Below, piece after piece: positions 11,132 through 24,409 of a stretch of 64,000 nucleotides of DNA (position 1 is the first letter of the stretch; each line of letters opens with the position of its first letter). The notes below the pieces were generated by a model that worked only from the letters and a program-made list of their open reading frames with translations, did not search any database and had not been told where the DNA came from. Position numbers and translations under genes: made by a program. The stretch comes from Hydractinia symbiolongicarpus (taxonomy: Eukaryota; Cnidaria; Hydrozoa; Anthoathecata; Hydractiniidae). The stretch covers positions 26,974,501 to 27,038,500 of the forward strand of contig NC_079879.1 of the NCBI RefSeq assembly GCF_029227915.1, in the 5' to 3' direction.

Positions 11132-13588
11132 TGTGTATTTTATATAGTAACATAATTAATATAACTAGCAGTTTAGATATTATACCACATTTTTAAAACA
11201 CGTACATACCTTTATGACCAACCTGAATGTTTTTTGAATTTACAGAATATCAATTTACTTTCACTTTTTTTAATATTTGTGAGTTAATAATACCTATATT
11301 CTCAGCATTGTGTTTCTTATATAAAAAAAGTATATATTTTATATTTTTTCACCTTATTTTTTTAATAATAATTACAATTTTTCTTTGTCATTTTGTTTTG
11401 TATACATTAATGTTGAATTTTAATTAAAAAGAAAACTATCGTTGTTATGCGGATAACGTTTCTTCGTTTATAAATTTTTACTACCGCACAGAGATTCCTG
11501 CGAAAGTTATTTTTTGTATTCTTCTCTTGTGGCATATATATCTACAATGTTATTCTAACATAAACATATTCTGTCGTATGTTTCTAACGTACAATAATGG
11601 GGGCGGATACAGGCTTCTACCGATGAGAACTGATCTTTAGTGTTTTATTTCTCCAAGAGATACCATATAACTTTACTTTGGTTGTTAGAGAAATATTTTC
11701 TACATAAGCACCCAAAATTTTTGGCAGGATAGGGTTCTGGCTGCTAAAATTTACTCTTCCCGATTTTTTGTTAGTTTGAATTGAAGACACTTAAAACAAT
11801 TTCCTACATTTTAGCTGTCCAAATGAAATTGACCCTTAAATACTTTCGCGGGTAGAAACTTTCGCAAACTTTATGCCTTTGGAAATTATAAATTAGCAAA
11901 ACGCGATAGTTTTTCACCACAAAAAAATCCAAAAACATGGAAATCTTTGAGGGTTTTTTCTTCTTTAATCATTAACTAAAATAGCAGTTGGTGTCTTTGC
12001 GCTGCCCAATCTTGGAACGCGCCCCGTCTTAAGACAGAACTATCCAATCTTTGGACAGTTACAAATAGGTGGCTGGTCCTGAGACTGAACTATCCAATCT
12101 ATGGGCGCACATGTCTAATTTTGTGGAGGGCAAAGACAAAAGGAAAATTTTGGACTGTAGCTGTTACATTGGATTGAAACTTTTCTTGCTAAATCAAAAG
12201 TTTAAATGGTATATCAGGTGTGTGTGAACCCAACAATTTAAGCGGCCGTCAACTTTATCAACAAGGCAAAATGCCCTGGGAAGAAGGTTGAAGATTGGGC
12301 AAAACATTTTCATTCTTATTTGTGGCTACCACATTAAACAGTAATGGATGCATACTTTGAAATACTAAAAAGAAGAGAGAAAAAAAGATTTTCGGGATTT
12401 TTTGATTTTCGGGAAATTTTTTCACGCGAAATTCGTCCCTAGTTTAAACTCGCGAAACTTTATGCTTTTAAGAAATTCTTGGCTAATCTTGACTTTCGCT
12501 AGATATGTTTTTTGCGAATCGATCAAACTCGCACTTAACCTTCAGATCCGTAGGTCTTCCGCAGTATGCCGATTGCGGGGAAAGTTGATAAAAAGCTTTG
12601 GAACAACAACGATTTTAAAGATAACGATTTTTAACTGGGAATTATCAATTTTCCTAAATGATTAGAAATTAAATGTCTGGCATTAAATTATAATATTTCT
12701 CGATTCGACAAAAATATTTTACACGGTATGTTTAATGATGCTTTTGGTTCGCCTAAATTTAATAAAATTTCCAAAATTTCACAAACGCCCATTAAGACAT
12801 ATTTTTCTGGTATCTAATACAAAAAAACACTTCCATTCTTACATTTTCTTCCACCAATTTTTAAAAGTACAAAACTTGCAAAATGCAGTATTCAAACATT
12901 TCAAAAGTTATAAAAATACAAAACTTTGTGTGTTAAAATCACGTAAATAAAAACTATCTAATAAATAGTTTAGCGACCACCACCATAAATAAATTGCTAT
13001 AAAATCTAACTTGTACGCTAAAAGTCTCACTATTTCGTCTCTACAAATTTCCACGAGGCGAATTGAACGGCGAAATGTCTCTGAGTATACTCATTGTTTT
13101 AGATTCCACTTTGAAAAATTCGCTTTAGTAAAAATGCCAGAAAAAAAAAAAATACTCGTTCAATTATTTCCTAATTGCACCTCGTAAACGTGCGATATCA
13201 TATTACCGACGACAACATGAAAAAAAGTGTCGACTTTAACGACGTGAGATTAGAAAAACTTCTATAAAAGTCGTATAAAAGTATTAAAACACAGCCTACA
13301 AAGACTAAACACAAAAGTCTAGATTTTTAAAATAATAACTACTGGTCGACAAAAAATTATTTAGAAAAAATTGAAACATAAATCAAAGCAAATAAATTGA
13401 ACCCCGCACAGCAGGGTTTAGAAATTTTTATACGATTTTTTGATTGCATACAATAAAAAAATAAAAGCAGTATTTCGTCATGCTTTTAAAAGCGACATTG
13501 AAAACAAGAAGATCGTGTCAAAGACCATTTCCATGACTGTTTCGAAAAAATATTTAAATTTTGATTTCCTATCAAAAGTCTTCGTGCT
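11132..13588. other. Intergenic, no gene seen
   Basis: AT-rich spacer between the convergent cathepsin O and MFSD10-like genes. Two weakly similar stretches with the words TTTCGC and AAACTTTATGC (about 11840-11910 and 12420-12520) look like old MITE remnants. No exon could be supported. Confidence 0.6.
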
Positions 13589-16500
13589 TTACTTGTTCTT
13601 TGTCTCAACGTCACTGATAATTGTGTTTCGAAGAAGAACAAGTGGAATTACAAAAAGCAATGCTCCAATGAAATAACACACAAACGATCCAAAACTCCAA
13701 TACACTGAAATAAAATTATAAAGTTGATGGTCCCGAGAAATAAAAATAAGTAAAATTAAGATAGAATATTAAAATAAAAGTTTAAAATAAAATCTGGATT
13801 ATTTTTTCTACATAGCTACATAACAAAACAAACTTGTGATTACACAGAGATGAGTTTACAAATACCTCATAAGAAAGGCATCAGTTTCGAATGCTTTTTC
13901 GAACGTTTCACTATCTTCGAATTTTTGGACGCTCGTCGTAGCAAATATTTTTATTGACTCAGCTTAAAAACAAGCTTGTTTTAAGAAAAAGAAAGAAAAT
14001 GGCGGTGTCCGAAGAAAAAGCTTCTTCAGATATAGAAAAAAGTTTTATGAAAGAGAAATTGGAAAAGACAATATCTACTGAAGAGGTTGAAGATGGTATT
14101 AAAACCGATGCAATGTTGGATGAAATTGCTGCAAAGGTCGATGCGTTGGACTTTAATAAAACCGAAGAAGAGGAGGACGATGAGGACAACTTTCATTCGA
14201 AATGTGTCGAAACAGTGAAGAAGCAAGGAGAAACCATCAACACTCTTGTACAACAGTTGCGAATCATGTTTGATGAATATCAAAGTATCGATCAAGAACG
14301 AGAATATTATGAAGAATTAAACGATGCTCTTATTCGTTGCTTAGAACTGACTGAAGGTAGGATTGAATTTGAAAGTGATGATTCGGACAAAGAAGAGGAA
14401 AATATAACTAATTTGATTTCCAAAGAACCGAAAGACTCGTCCGTCGAAATAAAAAGTTTAGAAAAAGAGAATAACAGCGACGTGAAGGAAACTGAAGAAT
14501 TGAAAGTAGAAAGCAAAAAGGCTGATGCGAAAGAAGAAACATATGAAGATGAAGAAGAAACGAACGAAAGTGAAGAATCGAACGAAACCAAAAGGTTCGC
14601 CAAAAGTGAACTTATACGTTTAAACAGAATTTTATTGCGAGAAATATTTGAGCTTCGCCACCAAATCGATGTAATGAAAGAAAACATTCGAGAATACTTA
14701 TACTCCGACGAAGAAAGTGAAGATGACACTGCCACCGACGAGGATGAGCATGTTTGTGAGCACTGTGCAGGTGGAGAGCTCGAGAAAAGAAGAAGAAAGA
14801 GAGACGACGGCGACGACGACGATGATGATGATGATGATGAAGAAGAATACGAGCATTTGGAGGATGAAGATTCGTCAAAAATTAAAGACGAACCAGACAC
14901 GGAATAAAGAAGATCTGATAAACTGTTTATATCTTCATGGTTATTGTGTTTCACAAATTCTTTTTAAAGACGTTAGGTACGCAGTAAATCAGGGAGGAGA
15001 AATGAGAATTAATTTAAAATGTTATAGCTATATATATATATCAATGTACTATTTATTTCTCTGACTTGTTATCTATTTATTCATTTGTTTATTTTAAAAA
15101 AGTGAGGTAAGTATATAAAATGTTGTCCTCACCTGAGCAAGTCAAGGCAGGAGCAATTGCACGAGCAAATGCACCAGCAGAACGCAAGATACCAATACTC
15201 TCACCGGTGTCACTTTCATCAGCTAAAATATGAATTTTCTGTGTTGACAACTGATCACAATCATTTTGCCGAACAAACAACATTGCTTATCAAAAAAAAA
15301 CAACTTTGCTCGCTTTATTACTCTCTGGCAATTCGCCTCTTGTGATTCTTTTGTAAGTAGCGTAATAAATCCAATTAGCGCCTCAAATAAGCACGTATTA
15401 GAAGAATAAGTTACAATAAATACAGTACGGTATTAAATAATCATTATTGAAATTGCAAAATAGAGTCAATATGAAACAGTGACTATTCCACACACACTGA
15501 ACTTACTGTGTTGTGTAAATAACGACGTTAAACATGGTACGACCGTCCCTGCACCTAGTGGATTAAATGGAAAATTTGGTTAATTTAGCGGAATGTATTT
15601 TGCGGACAACAATAACATAAAATTGGTAGCAATTTTAATTTAGCGTCCGTCGAAAAACAATAATTCTGGCGAAAATTAAATATGGCGAATTTTTGTTAAG
15701 TTCTCTAAATTTCCTTTCTTCAAAAACTTCTTCTCTTAATGTAGAGAACTTTATATCAACCAGCTTATATAGAAAGAGTAACAAAGTATCTAATATTTTC
15801 TTACCAAATGAGTAAAGAAGTAAAGCTGCATAAGTAATTTGAACTGAATATGTAACACTGATCAACATCATAGCTGGTATGATGGCGACGATACCCTACA
15901 AAATAAAAGTGGTTAAAAAATGAAGCAATATCAAAACTAGCAGACCTAATACCACAGTTTAAAGAATCTTGACTGACAACAGCTTGATTTTTGAACAACC
16001 TTATAAGTGTGACTGGATTTTATGTTAGGAAAAAATATACTGTTACTAACACAAAGAAAAGTACGGTCGTCAAGAATATCAACTAAAGCGAGCCTCAGGT
16101 CCCCGCGAAAACTACCAAACTTTACATATAATTTTTCATGCACTGAAATGTGTACAAATTACTATTTTTGACATACAACAAATACAGTAGTTGTCTCCTG
16201 CGCTTTTTACTATAACTCTTCCCTTTTATGCAGACTTCATTAATCTATAGATAGTCGATAGACTACTAGGGGATTAAAACCCAAAAATTGTCCACATCAA
16301 TCTAAAAAGATTTCACCAACAGCATGCAAAAATGTTTGAGTTTGTATAAATCAAATTTAAAATGTTCTAACACCATGCACGCTTTTTTCTTTTTGTTTTA
16401 GAAGAACACCTTTATAAAAAAGAGTCTTAGATTCTGCCAAAAAAAATCTTAAAATATTTGTTTAAAACTAAGAACAACCCGGACTCTTTTTCAACTTTCT

Positions 16501-19085
16501 TTTTGTCTACAACTACCGATAATTGTCTTTACTCGCGATCGCTTACAATAACTGCGAAAAAACATTCATTTTGCTTTTCTAGATCAACATAAATTCCAGG
16601 GAACTTTAAAAATAAAATTCCATTAAAAAAAAACAAGAACATTTTAATGTAAGCTCAAATTTTACTTCTTTTAAAAAAAGTGTGTATTTATGGTTGTTTA
16701 CATATGACGACATACCTGCATAGCTATTTTCTTTTCTCTATTCTGTTTCACCCTGCGAACATATCCTCCTGTATTTAAAAAAGTATAAGGATTGTTTATT
16801 TGTTCATGACAGCATGCTTATTGACACTTTTCTTGTCATCATCACGACGAATTTCAACAGATTTCACCAAACAGGATCTCTTTATTTTTGCGGACAACAA
16901 TAACGTAAAATTGGTAGCCATTTTAATTTAGCGGCCGTCGAAAAATAAAAAAAAATAAAAAATCTGGCGAGAACTAAATATAGCGAATTTTTGTCAAGTC
17001 CGCTGTATAAGATCTAAATAAGCATATTATTTCTTTTACGCCTCTTGAAAAAGAGCGCCTAGTAAGTAAGTTTTTAAAATAAATGCCTCTAAGCTCCCAG
17101 GTTAAAAACCCTGTAAATCGGGGATGCTGGTTTAAATTGGTGTAGTTTTAATAAGCTGGCTAGAAAAATTACCTTGTACTATCATCATGATAAGACCAGC
17201 GAAGAAAAATAACTTCCCTTGTTGCATGCTGGAAAGAAAAGTACAAAATGTGTAAAAACAACCTTTTTTATCTCCTAAACTTACAAACGTGTTTTTTCAA
17301 ATCGTGATTAATGAAATTAAAATTAATTCCCTTAAAGTATTTGCATATATACCTAGTAAAATTGAACCTCTCGTGTGTCAAAAATGTCAGTGTAAATTCC
17401 AGACCAGAAAAGAACAAAAGATACAAGAAGTTGGTTAGAGTTAAACTCTTCAATACTGCAACTTCTAAAAAAGAGAAGAGAAGAAACATTTACTGTATCT
17501 GGGCAAACATTAGAATCGAAATAAAAACAAAACAGATCGAAAGTGACAACTCACTCTTGTCATTCTTTATACTTGATAATGTGAATATGTTGAATGGATT
17601 GATCAAATTCAATGCTTTTGACAGGTTAGAAGAAATAGTTGTTTCCTAAAAAATCGATTGAAAACCATGTGGGAATGTCTTTATTTTATAAAAACAACAG
17701 ATTTTTGAACACAAGGCTGTCAATACAGTAGAAGAAGTGGAGATTAATATTTTATTGAGGACCCATGAAATCTTTAAAAATACCCTTCTAGGAAGCTAAA
17801 AAATAAACAAGTTTTATGTAACTTTAAAGCATTTCAAAGTTGAGTTTTGAAAACATTTAGGCTCTTATTTTTACTTTTAATAAAAATTTGAAACAATAAG
17901 AAATGGTTTGTTTTTTTGTCAATATTAATGACAATGTGGAGAATAATAACACACAACATATATTTCAAATCAGTAAGAGCATAACAGTAATACCTGATTT
18001 CTAAATTAAAAAAAGACCCCCTTAATGCAAGCAGCCTTGAACAGCACATGCGCAACAAATCTTCGTACATATGTTTACCTTTTTCGTGATTTTAGTTTCG
18101 TCCAACAAAAAAACTGCGAAGAGTAAAGACATCATTTGGAAGGCAATTGCTACTTGCGCAGGCAGTGTGAATGAATTAGCAAGTCCAGTGCCTTGGACTT
18201 GTGATGCAAAATATGCACCAATCATAGGTCCGGATATAAAACCAAAGGAAAAGGCCAAACCAATAAATGCCTAAACACAAGTTATTTAAATTATAAAAAA
18301 AATAATTTTGCATTCTATCGTCAGTATAAGTTAATCATTTTCAGTGACATTAATATAAGAGATTCTACCATTCCCTTTCCTCTGTTTTCATTTGTAGTAA
18401 CGTCAGATATCATAGTTGTGCACAATGTAACAGAGCCTTTACTTAGCCCTCCAACTACACGTGACAATAAAAATATGGAGAAAGTGTCAGCTTTCCACCA
18501 AATAATATATGATATTGAAGTGCCAATCTAAAAAAAACAATAAAAATAGATAATTTACATGCGTAAAGATTGTTAACATAAATACTGAGAAAATAGAACT
18601 TTTTTTAGACTTTACTAAAAAATATAAAAAAGGAACAGTGGTTAAAAGAAAGTGTTGTTTTTACTCACCATACTTAATATCAAAATTTTCTTTCTTCCAT
18701 ACACATCTGAAAATGCACCAATGATTGGGCTTGAAACAAATTGCAATAATGAAAATAAAGAACCGAGGAGACCTAAAAAGTCAGAGACTGGAATGTCAAA
18801 TCTTCTTCACTACCTCCTACACACATTCAAGAAAATTCATTTCAAGACAAAACAAAACTTACCTCCAATTAAAACGTTGTTGTATCTGCGCCTGTCAGGC
18901 ATGTTAAGTTTGTTTCGTATCCATTCCATGATTTTATGAATATAATCCAACGCATAGTCTGACTGTTCTTGGCTGCTGTTTTGTTCATTGTAGGATTCGA
19001 TGATGGAAGGAAAGAGAGGGAGGATTATAGTGAACGCGATTAGATCAAGAAATAAAATGAAAAATATGATATATGTGCTCTTCAT
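13589..19085 (-). CDS. MFSD10: MFSD10/TETRAN-like major facilitator transporter
   Basis: Complete gene. Exons in reading order: 19085-18863, 18772-18669, 18527-18369, 18270-18079, 17645-17555, 17464-17353, 17228-17173, 16768-16716, 15895-15805, 15548-15507, 15222-15133, 13704-13589. All boundaries are GT-AG in matching phase and total 442 residues (human MFSD10 is 455). The start MKSTYIIFFILFLDLIAF forms the first membrane helix; GAFSDVYGRKK is the MFS signature loop between helices 2 and 3; SGLEFTLTFLTHERFNF, SMQQGK and GGYVRRV match my memory of MFSD10. Family members are membrane transporters linked to organic anion efflux; substrate here is unknown. The last intron (13705-15132) contains a separate gene on the opposite strand. 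The ending VETKNK precedes TAA. Confidence 0.92.
13999..14907 (+). CDS. Highly acidic coiled-coil protein nested in an intron, function unknown
   Basis: Intronless, 302 residues from the ATG in AAAATGGCGG; an open extension upstream to 13954 lacks a good start. The protein is dominated by Glu, Asp and Lys. Two stretches look structured: about residues 70-115 (CVETVKKQGETINTLVQQL and what follows), predicted amphipathic helix, and about 200-230 (LIRLNRILLREIFELRHQ), a leucine-patterned coiled coil. Then come CEHC, a basic patch (KRRRKRDD), an unbroken aspartate run and DEPDTE at the end. The basic patch could be a nuclear localisation signal and the acidic tail could bind histones or basic proteins, but that is inference. 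I recognise no family. It lies wholly inside the last intron of the antisense MFSD10-like gene. The minus-strand serine-rich ORF over it is its shadow. Confidence 0.82.
   Translation: MAVSEEKASSDIEKSFMKEKLEKTISTEEVEDGIKTDAMLDEIAAKVDALDFNKTEEEEDDEDNFHSKCVETVKKQGETINTLVQQLRIMFDEYQSIDQEREYYEELNDALIRCLELTEGRIEFESDDSDKEEENITNLISKEPKDSSVEIKSLEKENNSDVKETEELKVESKKADAKEETYEDEEETNESEESNETKRFAKSELIRLNRILLREIFELRHQIDVMKENIREYLYSDEESEDDTATDEDEHVCEHCAGGELEKRRRKRDDGDDDDDDDDDEEEYEHLEDEDSSKIKDEPDTE
15584..15704 (+). repeat. Dispersed repeat, copy A
   Basis: About 120 bp sharing TTTGCGGACAACAATAAC, TTTTAATTTAGCG and GCGAATTTTTGT with 16882-17001, same orientation, each in a different intron of the MFSD10-like gene. 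Probably a MITE remnant. Confidence 0.8.
16882..17001 (+). repeat. Dispersed repeat, copy B
   Basis: Second copy of the repeat at 15584-15704, with an extra A-rich insertion in the middle. Confidence 0.8.
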
Positions 19086-19783
19086 GATGCAATGCGATAG
19101 AGATTACACACAGGTTTTTTCGGTCAGCTATTTGTTCGTTTGTTTACTATTTCAACTAAAAATAAAACAAGATGCAGATTAGAGCAGTTTAAAAATAAAA
19201 ATAAAATGTTGAAAATGTTCAAGTTTCATACAGAATTTTGCGATGATGATTAATACCACTACAATTTCTTTCTTTTCCAAACAATTTTACTATTCACTCT
19301 AGTTTCGTTATTTTTTTAAGGTCTGCATCTTAACAAAAAAAATATTTACTATTAATACAAGAACATATTTTTAGCCATCAAATTCTTCAACATAAAAATG
19401 CTTATAATCAGCTGTATAACGATTATTTCAATCTTCAATTCAAAAAAAGCATGTACAATCACATGTACATCACCATCACATTAAATGCGAAAAAAATGTC
19501 CCTTAGGTTCTTTTAATTTACACTTGTACATCTTTTCTTCAAGAAAAGTAATGATATAGATATATACAAAATGAATCAATTTTTATAATTACAGTGTTTA
19601 CAATTCACATAGAAGCATATAGTTTCCTACATTAAATGAGATATAATTAAATAATAAAAATTATTGAATTTTTCCAATACTCAGATATTGTCTCTTGTTT
19701 ACAAAACACACAATTTTTATGAGTAATGGTGATCATTTCTCTAATTTTAATTCAATGAAGGACTATATAATGTATTCTAAGAT

Positions 19784-21163
19784 TTATATATAACCTGCTT
19801 GTTCTCGTATTTCTTTTTGTACATCTGCATGCAAATTTTTCCACTTTTCAGTAAGTTGAATGCGAATAAAATTTGCACGCATATACTTTTGCATAACTAC
19901 TTCTAATTCACTGGTAAACTTTTCACAATTTTCAATTGCTTCAGTTCTGCCCGAAACTAGTAATCTTTTTTTTGTAGTGTTTTCGATATCAAGTATGCCA
20001 TCATACACAGAGATGCAGTTATCTATATTTATATATTTTGAAATCCCAGTAACAAGGCATTCCAGCATTGCCTGATTTTTGTTGACGTTATTATTATCAT
20101 ATAAATGAAATATAAATGACGGTTGACAGCACAGTCGTTGAAAGTTATTGCAAATAAATTCTAAACAGTGACATTCTAACTCTGAAACTAAATTCCTGGT
20201 TGTATCAGTGGATTTGACGTGAGGTAAACGTCCTTTTACTTGCATGCAATCATTGATGTGTTGAATAACATTAATAACCTGAACAGATAACTTAATTTTC
20301 TTTAAAATGTTTTCCTTTACGTTTTGAGAAGATTTAGAGAATTGTTGCTTTTCAAAAATTTTAGCATAGTACTTCACAAACCAATTATAGCTACTGTTTA
20401 CTAAATCCTCATATGAAGGGTAAGCCTCACAAAGTGTAATCATTTGAATCACACCAGTGATACAAAACTTGCATGGGATGTGAAAAAAATGGCAATAATT
20501 GTTTTTCAAGTGGAACTTTAGGTTTCGTTTCAAAGAATTCACATTGTACATTTCACTTATTGTTAGCAACTCAGAGAGGTCTGCTTCTTTTGGAAAAGTG
20601 ATAACATTACCATACATAATAGACAGTACAATTTTAAAGGATTGTGCTGAAATATCTTTTAATGGGATAATATCAATCTCCCTCTCCATCCAGCTACCAC
20701 GAAACATAAGAGAGAAGAATTCTGAACGAGCTGACAAAATACATTTGTGACATTTAAACATTTTGTCTTCGACCTGTAACATCACATCAGAAAATGTAAC
20801 GTCGGTTAACAAAGAAGAGATGTCAAAAGTGTCATTCTCAATATTATCTCCATATATCATACGTAATGGCTGCAATTCCTCGAGTTTCACATCTTCATCA
20901 ACATTCTTTGCATCACAATCGATATTTTGTTGAAGTTTTTCAAAAAGAAGAGGAGCGCAAATTTTTAGTATACACCGATGTTTAATTCTAAGCTGATAGC
21001 GTACAAGATAAATATCAATATCACCAAACGAGTCGTTTTTCAAGGACTGAAGTTCTTTCGACAACTCAGCTTTTAAACCAGATAGCATCAGTTTTTCTTG
21101 TGATTCTTGTTTAACTTTATAAGCAGAGCTGGGCACAAACACATCACTTCTTACCTTACTCAT
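19784..21163 (-). CDS. BTB/POZ domain protein, BTBD8-like
   Basis: Single-exon coding region of 459 residues. Residues about 30-80 (FGDIDIYLV to RCILKICAPLLFEKL) look like a diverged first BTB fold; residues 121-220 are a clear BTB domain (DVTFSDVMLQV, FKCHKCILSARSEFF, MFRGSWME, SIMYGNV). A helical BACK-like region follows to the end. Two BTB domains in this order resemble the N-terminal part of BTBD8; other BTB adaptors are possible. BTB domains dimerise and often recruit Cullin-3 ubiquitin ligase. No Kelch repeats or zinc fingers are present. The ATG lies 2 nt after a splice-acceptor-like TTTTATTTTAG, so the 5' UTR is probably spliced on. From 19086 to 19783 no gene is seen. Confidence 0.82.
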   Translation of the reverse strand: MSKVRSDVFVPSSAYKVKQESQEKLMLSGLKAELSKELQSLKNDSFGDIDIYLVRYQLRIKHRCILKICAPLLFEKLQQNIDCDAKNVDEDVKLEELQPLRMIYGDNIENDTFDISSLLTDVTFSDVMLQVEDKMFKCHKCILSARSEFFSLMFRGSWMEREIDIIPLKDISAQSFKIVLSIMYGNVITFPKEADLSELLTISEMYNVNSLKRNLKFHLKNNYCHFFHIPCKFCITGVIQMITLCEAYPSYEDLVNSSYNWFVKYYAKIFEKQQFSKSSQNVKENILKKIKLSVQVINVIQHINDCMQVKGRLPHVKSTDTTRNLVSELECHCLEFICNNFQRLCCQPSFIFHLYDNNNVNKNQAMLECLVTGISKYINIDNCISVYDGILDIENTTKKRLLVSGRTEAIENCEKFTSELEVVMQKYMRANFIRIQLTEKWKNLHADVQKEIREQAGYI

Positions 21164-24100
21164 GTCTAAAATAAAAAATGAAAAGAATATTGACTGACAC
21201 TTTTTATTTTCTTAAATTTAAGAATTCGTCTTGAAAATCAAGGTAAATGTGTACATATATGCGCCAAATACTGAGATTCTTGATCTTGCAGGATAAATCT
21301 TAATAAATAGTGACATATTTAGGGTATCCCCAAAATGTCAATATTTTTAAAGTAAATTTTAACTCAACCAAAAGGTGTGCATAGTGTAAAAAAGTACAAC
21401 TACAATATATACAAACTCCAAATATAAAAATAAAAAAACTATTTCTTACAAAATACAAAAGCATAATTCTTGGTATTACAATATACAAATTCTGTTAAAC
21501 TAAAATAGTTATGCTGCTTGATAAACTTTTAGAAAACCAATATTATTACAGCTAGTTATACAAACTTTCTGGTGTAAATTTAAAGCAATTACATGAGGCC
21601 ATTTCAAAGAAAATAATTTTTTGTGGTAACAATTTTATAAAATGTAAAAAATTTAAACGTCAAAGAAACCCTATTTTGATTTTTGATACTTAAATCTTTA
21701 TAAAAATGATGCTTTGAGTAAAATTTTAAATTACCATAACTTCCTTTTAAATTTAAATGGGGCAATATAGACTTTTTTTAATAAATATTTTTTAAGGAAA
21801 CAATTTTAACTAACACAGAAAAACCTCATTTAGAGTAAAGAGTTCACTCTTTTGGAAAGTTTTCCTCCTTTTCTTAGACTTAGCTTCACAGATTTCCATG
21901 CTTCGTTATTGTTTAAGTTATACCATGTAAACAGAGCTTGAGAATATTTTCATTACTCAAGCTCCAACTGGAGGTATAAACATATTTACGCGTGCCATTG
22001 TTTTTAATGACTTGACATTTGCACCAGGTTTGGAAGTTGGCATATGTTTTGTCCTACTTCTTGATTGTTAGAAGAAGTGAAATAAGAAGGGAAGACTGTT
22101 TTTCCTGTTGACTGTCTAGCTAACTGCAATAAATGCAACATCATATAGCAACCATGAGACTACTGGTTGCATTAGAAAGATTCCAGCACAAAGAAATAAT
22201 GACACAGAACTTTAAAAACTTTAATAAACTCCAGTTCTATAAATCAATGAAAGAATGTGACTGAAACCTTGTATATCGCTTAAATGACTCAAACTTTGCT
22301 TGCGCTTGCATAGATGCTTAGTTAAAATGTAATCAGGTTGTAATTTAATGTTTATTATATTCAGAGCTTATTATATTTAGTACAAAATATGGCACTTATA
22401 GCCCGTTTTATGCAAGGTGTGAAGAAATAAGATTTTAATATACCTATAAGACCACCTTGATAAAATTCCCTTCTAGGATTTAGCTGCCCTTATTTTACAT
22501 TTCTGATTACACCCTGGTAAACTGAATATAAGAAATCAATTACTTTGAAAATCCCGAACATGAGGAGGGATGCAGACATTCAGTCATATAACTACAAACA
22601 AAATGAAAAAAATAATCATAATAAAAAAGCTAAACACCGCTACCATGAAAAGTTACTAAATGACTTTTCGAACAATATAGATTTGTTTTAGAATGCAATC
22701 AAGAAAACCTTTTCCATTGAATAAGCAAGTAAATCATTATCGAAACAATAGAAAATGTTTTCTGTTCATATTTTATTGGAAATGCAGCCCTTAAAATTAG
22801 AATTTTTTTACGTTGGCAATAAAACTGCCGACGTGAGATACATTTCAACTGATTTGCGTCGGCATTGCGTCAGCATTTTTTTTTGTAGTCAAATTTTTCA
22901 GCTGGCAAAAACTTTCGTCATTCACCTTGTATTGGGGCTAGACCTCACATAAATTCGATGTATTGATCTCCTAAGACGATGACAAATGGAAACGGAGTAC
23001 AAGTCCCATTGACCTACCTTCCCGATGGTGTACTTCGTTAAGTTAATAGTTCACTGCCAACTGGCTTTCTATATGTTTCGAGACAAACTCATTAGAAAGT
23101 ACGGTTTCCCAGTTTGGCTTAGTAGTAGAATGTAATGGAGAACAGTAAATTTAATATTAGGAAGAAGCAAATAAGTTTGTCAGTGGTTACTTTTCAGCCT
23201 AGCATCCTTACCTAAATTTACCACATTATCGAAAAAATATATTTTTTTACTCCTAACTTGGTGTTTTCATCGGGAATGGCAGCAATTAATGAATTCATAA
23301 AAAAATTCTGAGATTGTGTAATGATTTATTACAAAAAGATGGTTCACCATCAATATACTAGAAATAATGGACATATACTGTGGTACTACCAAAATATTTA
23401 GTTACAGTATGCTTGTGGTTTAATTTTGTTTTATCCCTCTAGGTTTACCCGTTTGGATAATACTTATACCCGATCAGGGTAAAAGTGCTGTGTATTTTGC
23501 CTACACTAAAAATTGAATAAAACATAGATTCCTTGTATATACATCTTAACATCCCTTTGGACCTATTTTCTGTTTGGTAAAATACAAAGATTTCACCACT
23601 GTAAAAAAACAAAACATTGTGAAAATAAGTAAACAGAATCTTTTTATCCAGTTTAACATATTATATTTGATGAATTTGTCAGAAAAAGAAGGTGAATTAT
23701 CTTTTTTCACAAAATTTGGACACATACCACATTTGGATATCGGATATCGATTAGACTGTCTCATCTCTAGCTACAAGTTCAGCAGTCTAATAAAATAAAT
23801 AAATTCATTAGGTACAGCTACCTATGAATGTTTTTTCATACCTTGTTCTTTTTCTATATGCAATGAAAGCAAGACAAAAAAACAGGACTGATGACAACGC
23901 AGATTTTTCTTCTTTCTTGTCCTGTCTTGTCTTTGTCGCTTCCTCCTTCCTTATTCGCGGCAGTGTAGTTTGTTTTTATTTACATCAGCTCACGACCCGG
24001 CCCCAAATGCCTGTGATTTTAGATCCAACGCGTGCGACGCTAGGCTGGCGGGCGCTGCCGGTGGCGTGGTGGTTAGTTGTTTTCGCGTTGTACCACATCC

Positions 24101-24409
24101 TCCCTTAATTAAAGTTACGATGAGTCTATTTGCTTGCATTCCTGTTTTACTTTTAAGAGTTGCCCACCCCCCAAAAAGGATTTATAAACAAGGAAATATC
24201 TGTAATATGTACTATATTAATTTAAAATCACAAAAACGGTAGTTTCGAATACTGTATTTCTTGCGTTGATACAAAATTATTAAATGCAAGTTCCTGGTTG
24301 TGCGTCCAACCATTTTTTCCATTCAATTATTAAGTGTTGTCACAAAAGCATATAGCTATGTATTTTTTATTCAGAGTCCTAATAAATTAGAAAGATTATC
24401 CTCAGAGAG
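21164..24409. other. Intergenic, no gene seen
   Basis: About 3.2 kb of AT-rich sequence. Small ORFs here lack domain signal or splice context. A GC-richer island at about 23990-24075 may be a repeat fragment. Confidence 0.55.

Noticed and set aside
14307-14954. 215-codon serine-rich minus-strand ORF and the histidine/arginine-rich ORF at 14612-14878
   Set aside because: Antisense shadows of the GAA/GAT-rich acidic protein gene; low-complexity translation follows from its codons.
22755-22952. 65-codon ORF with a hydrophobic stretch
   Set aside because: It overlaps a local GC-richer inverted pattern (TGCCGACG and CGTCGGCA), so it is more likely a repeat fragment.
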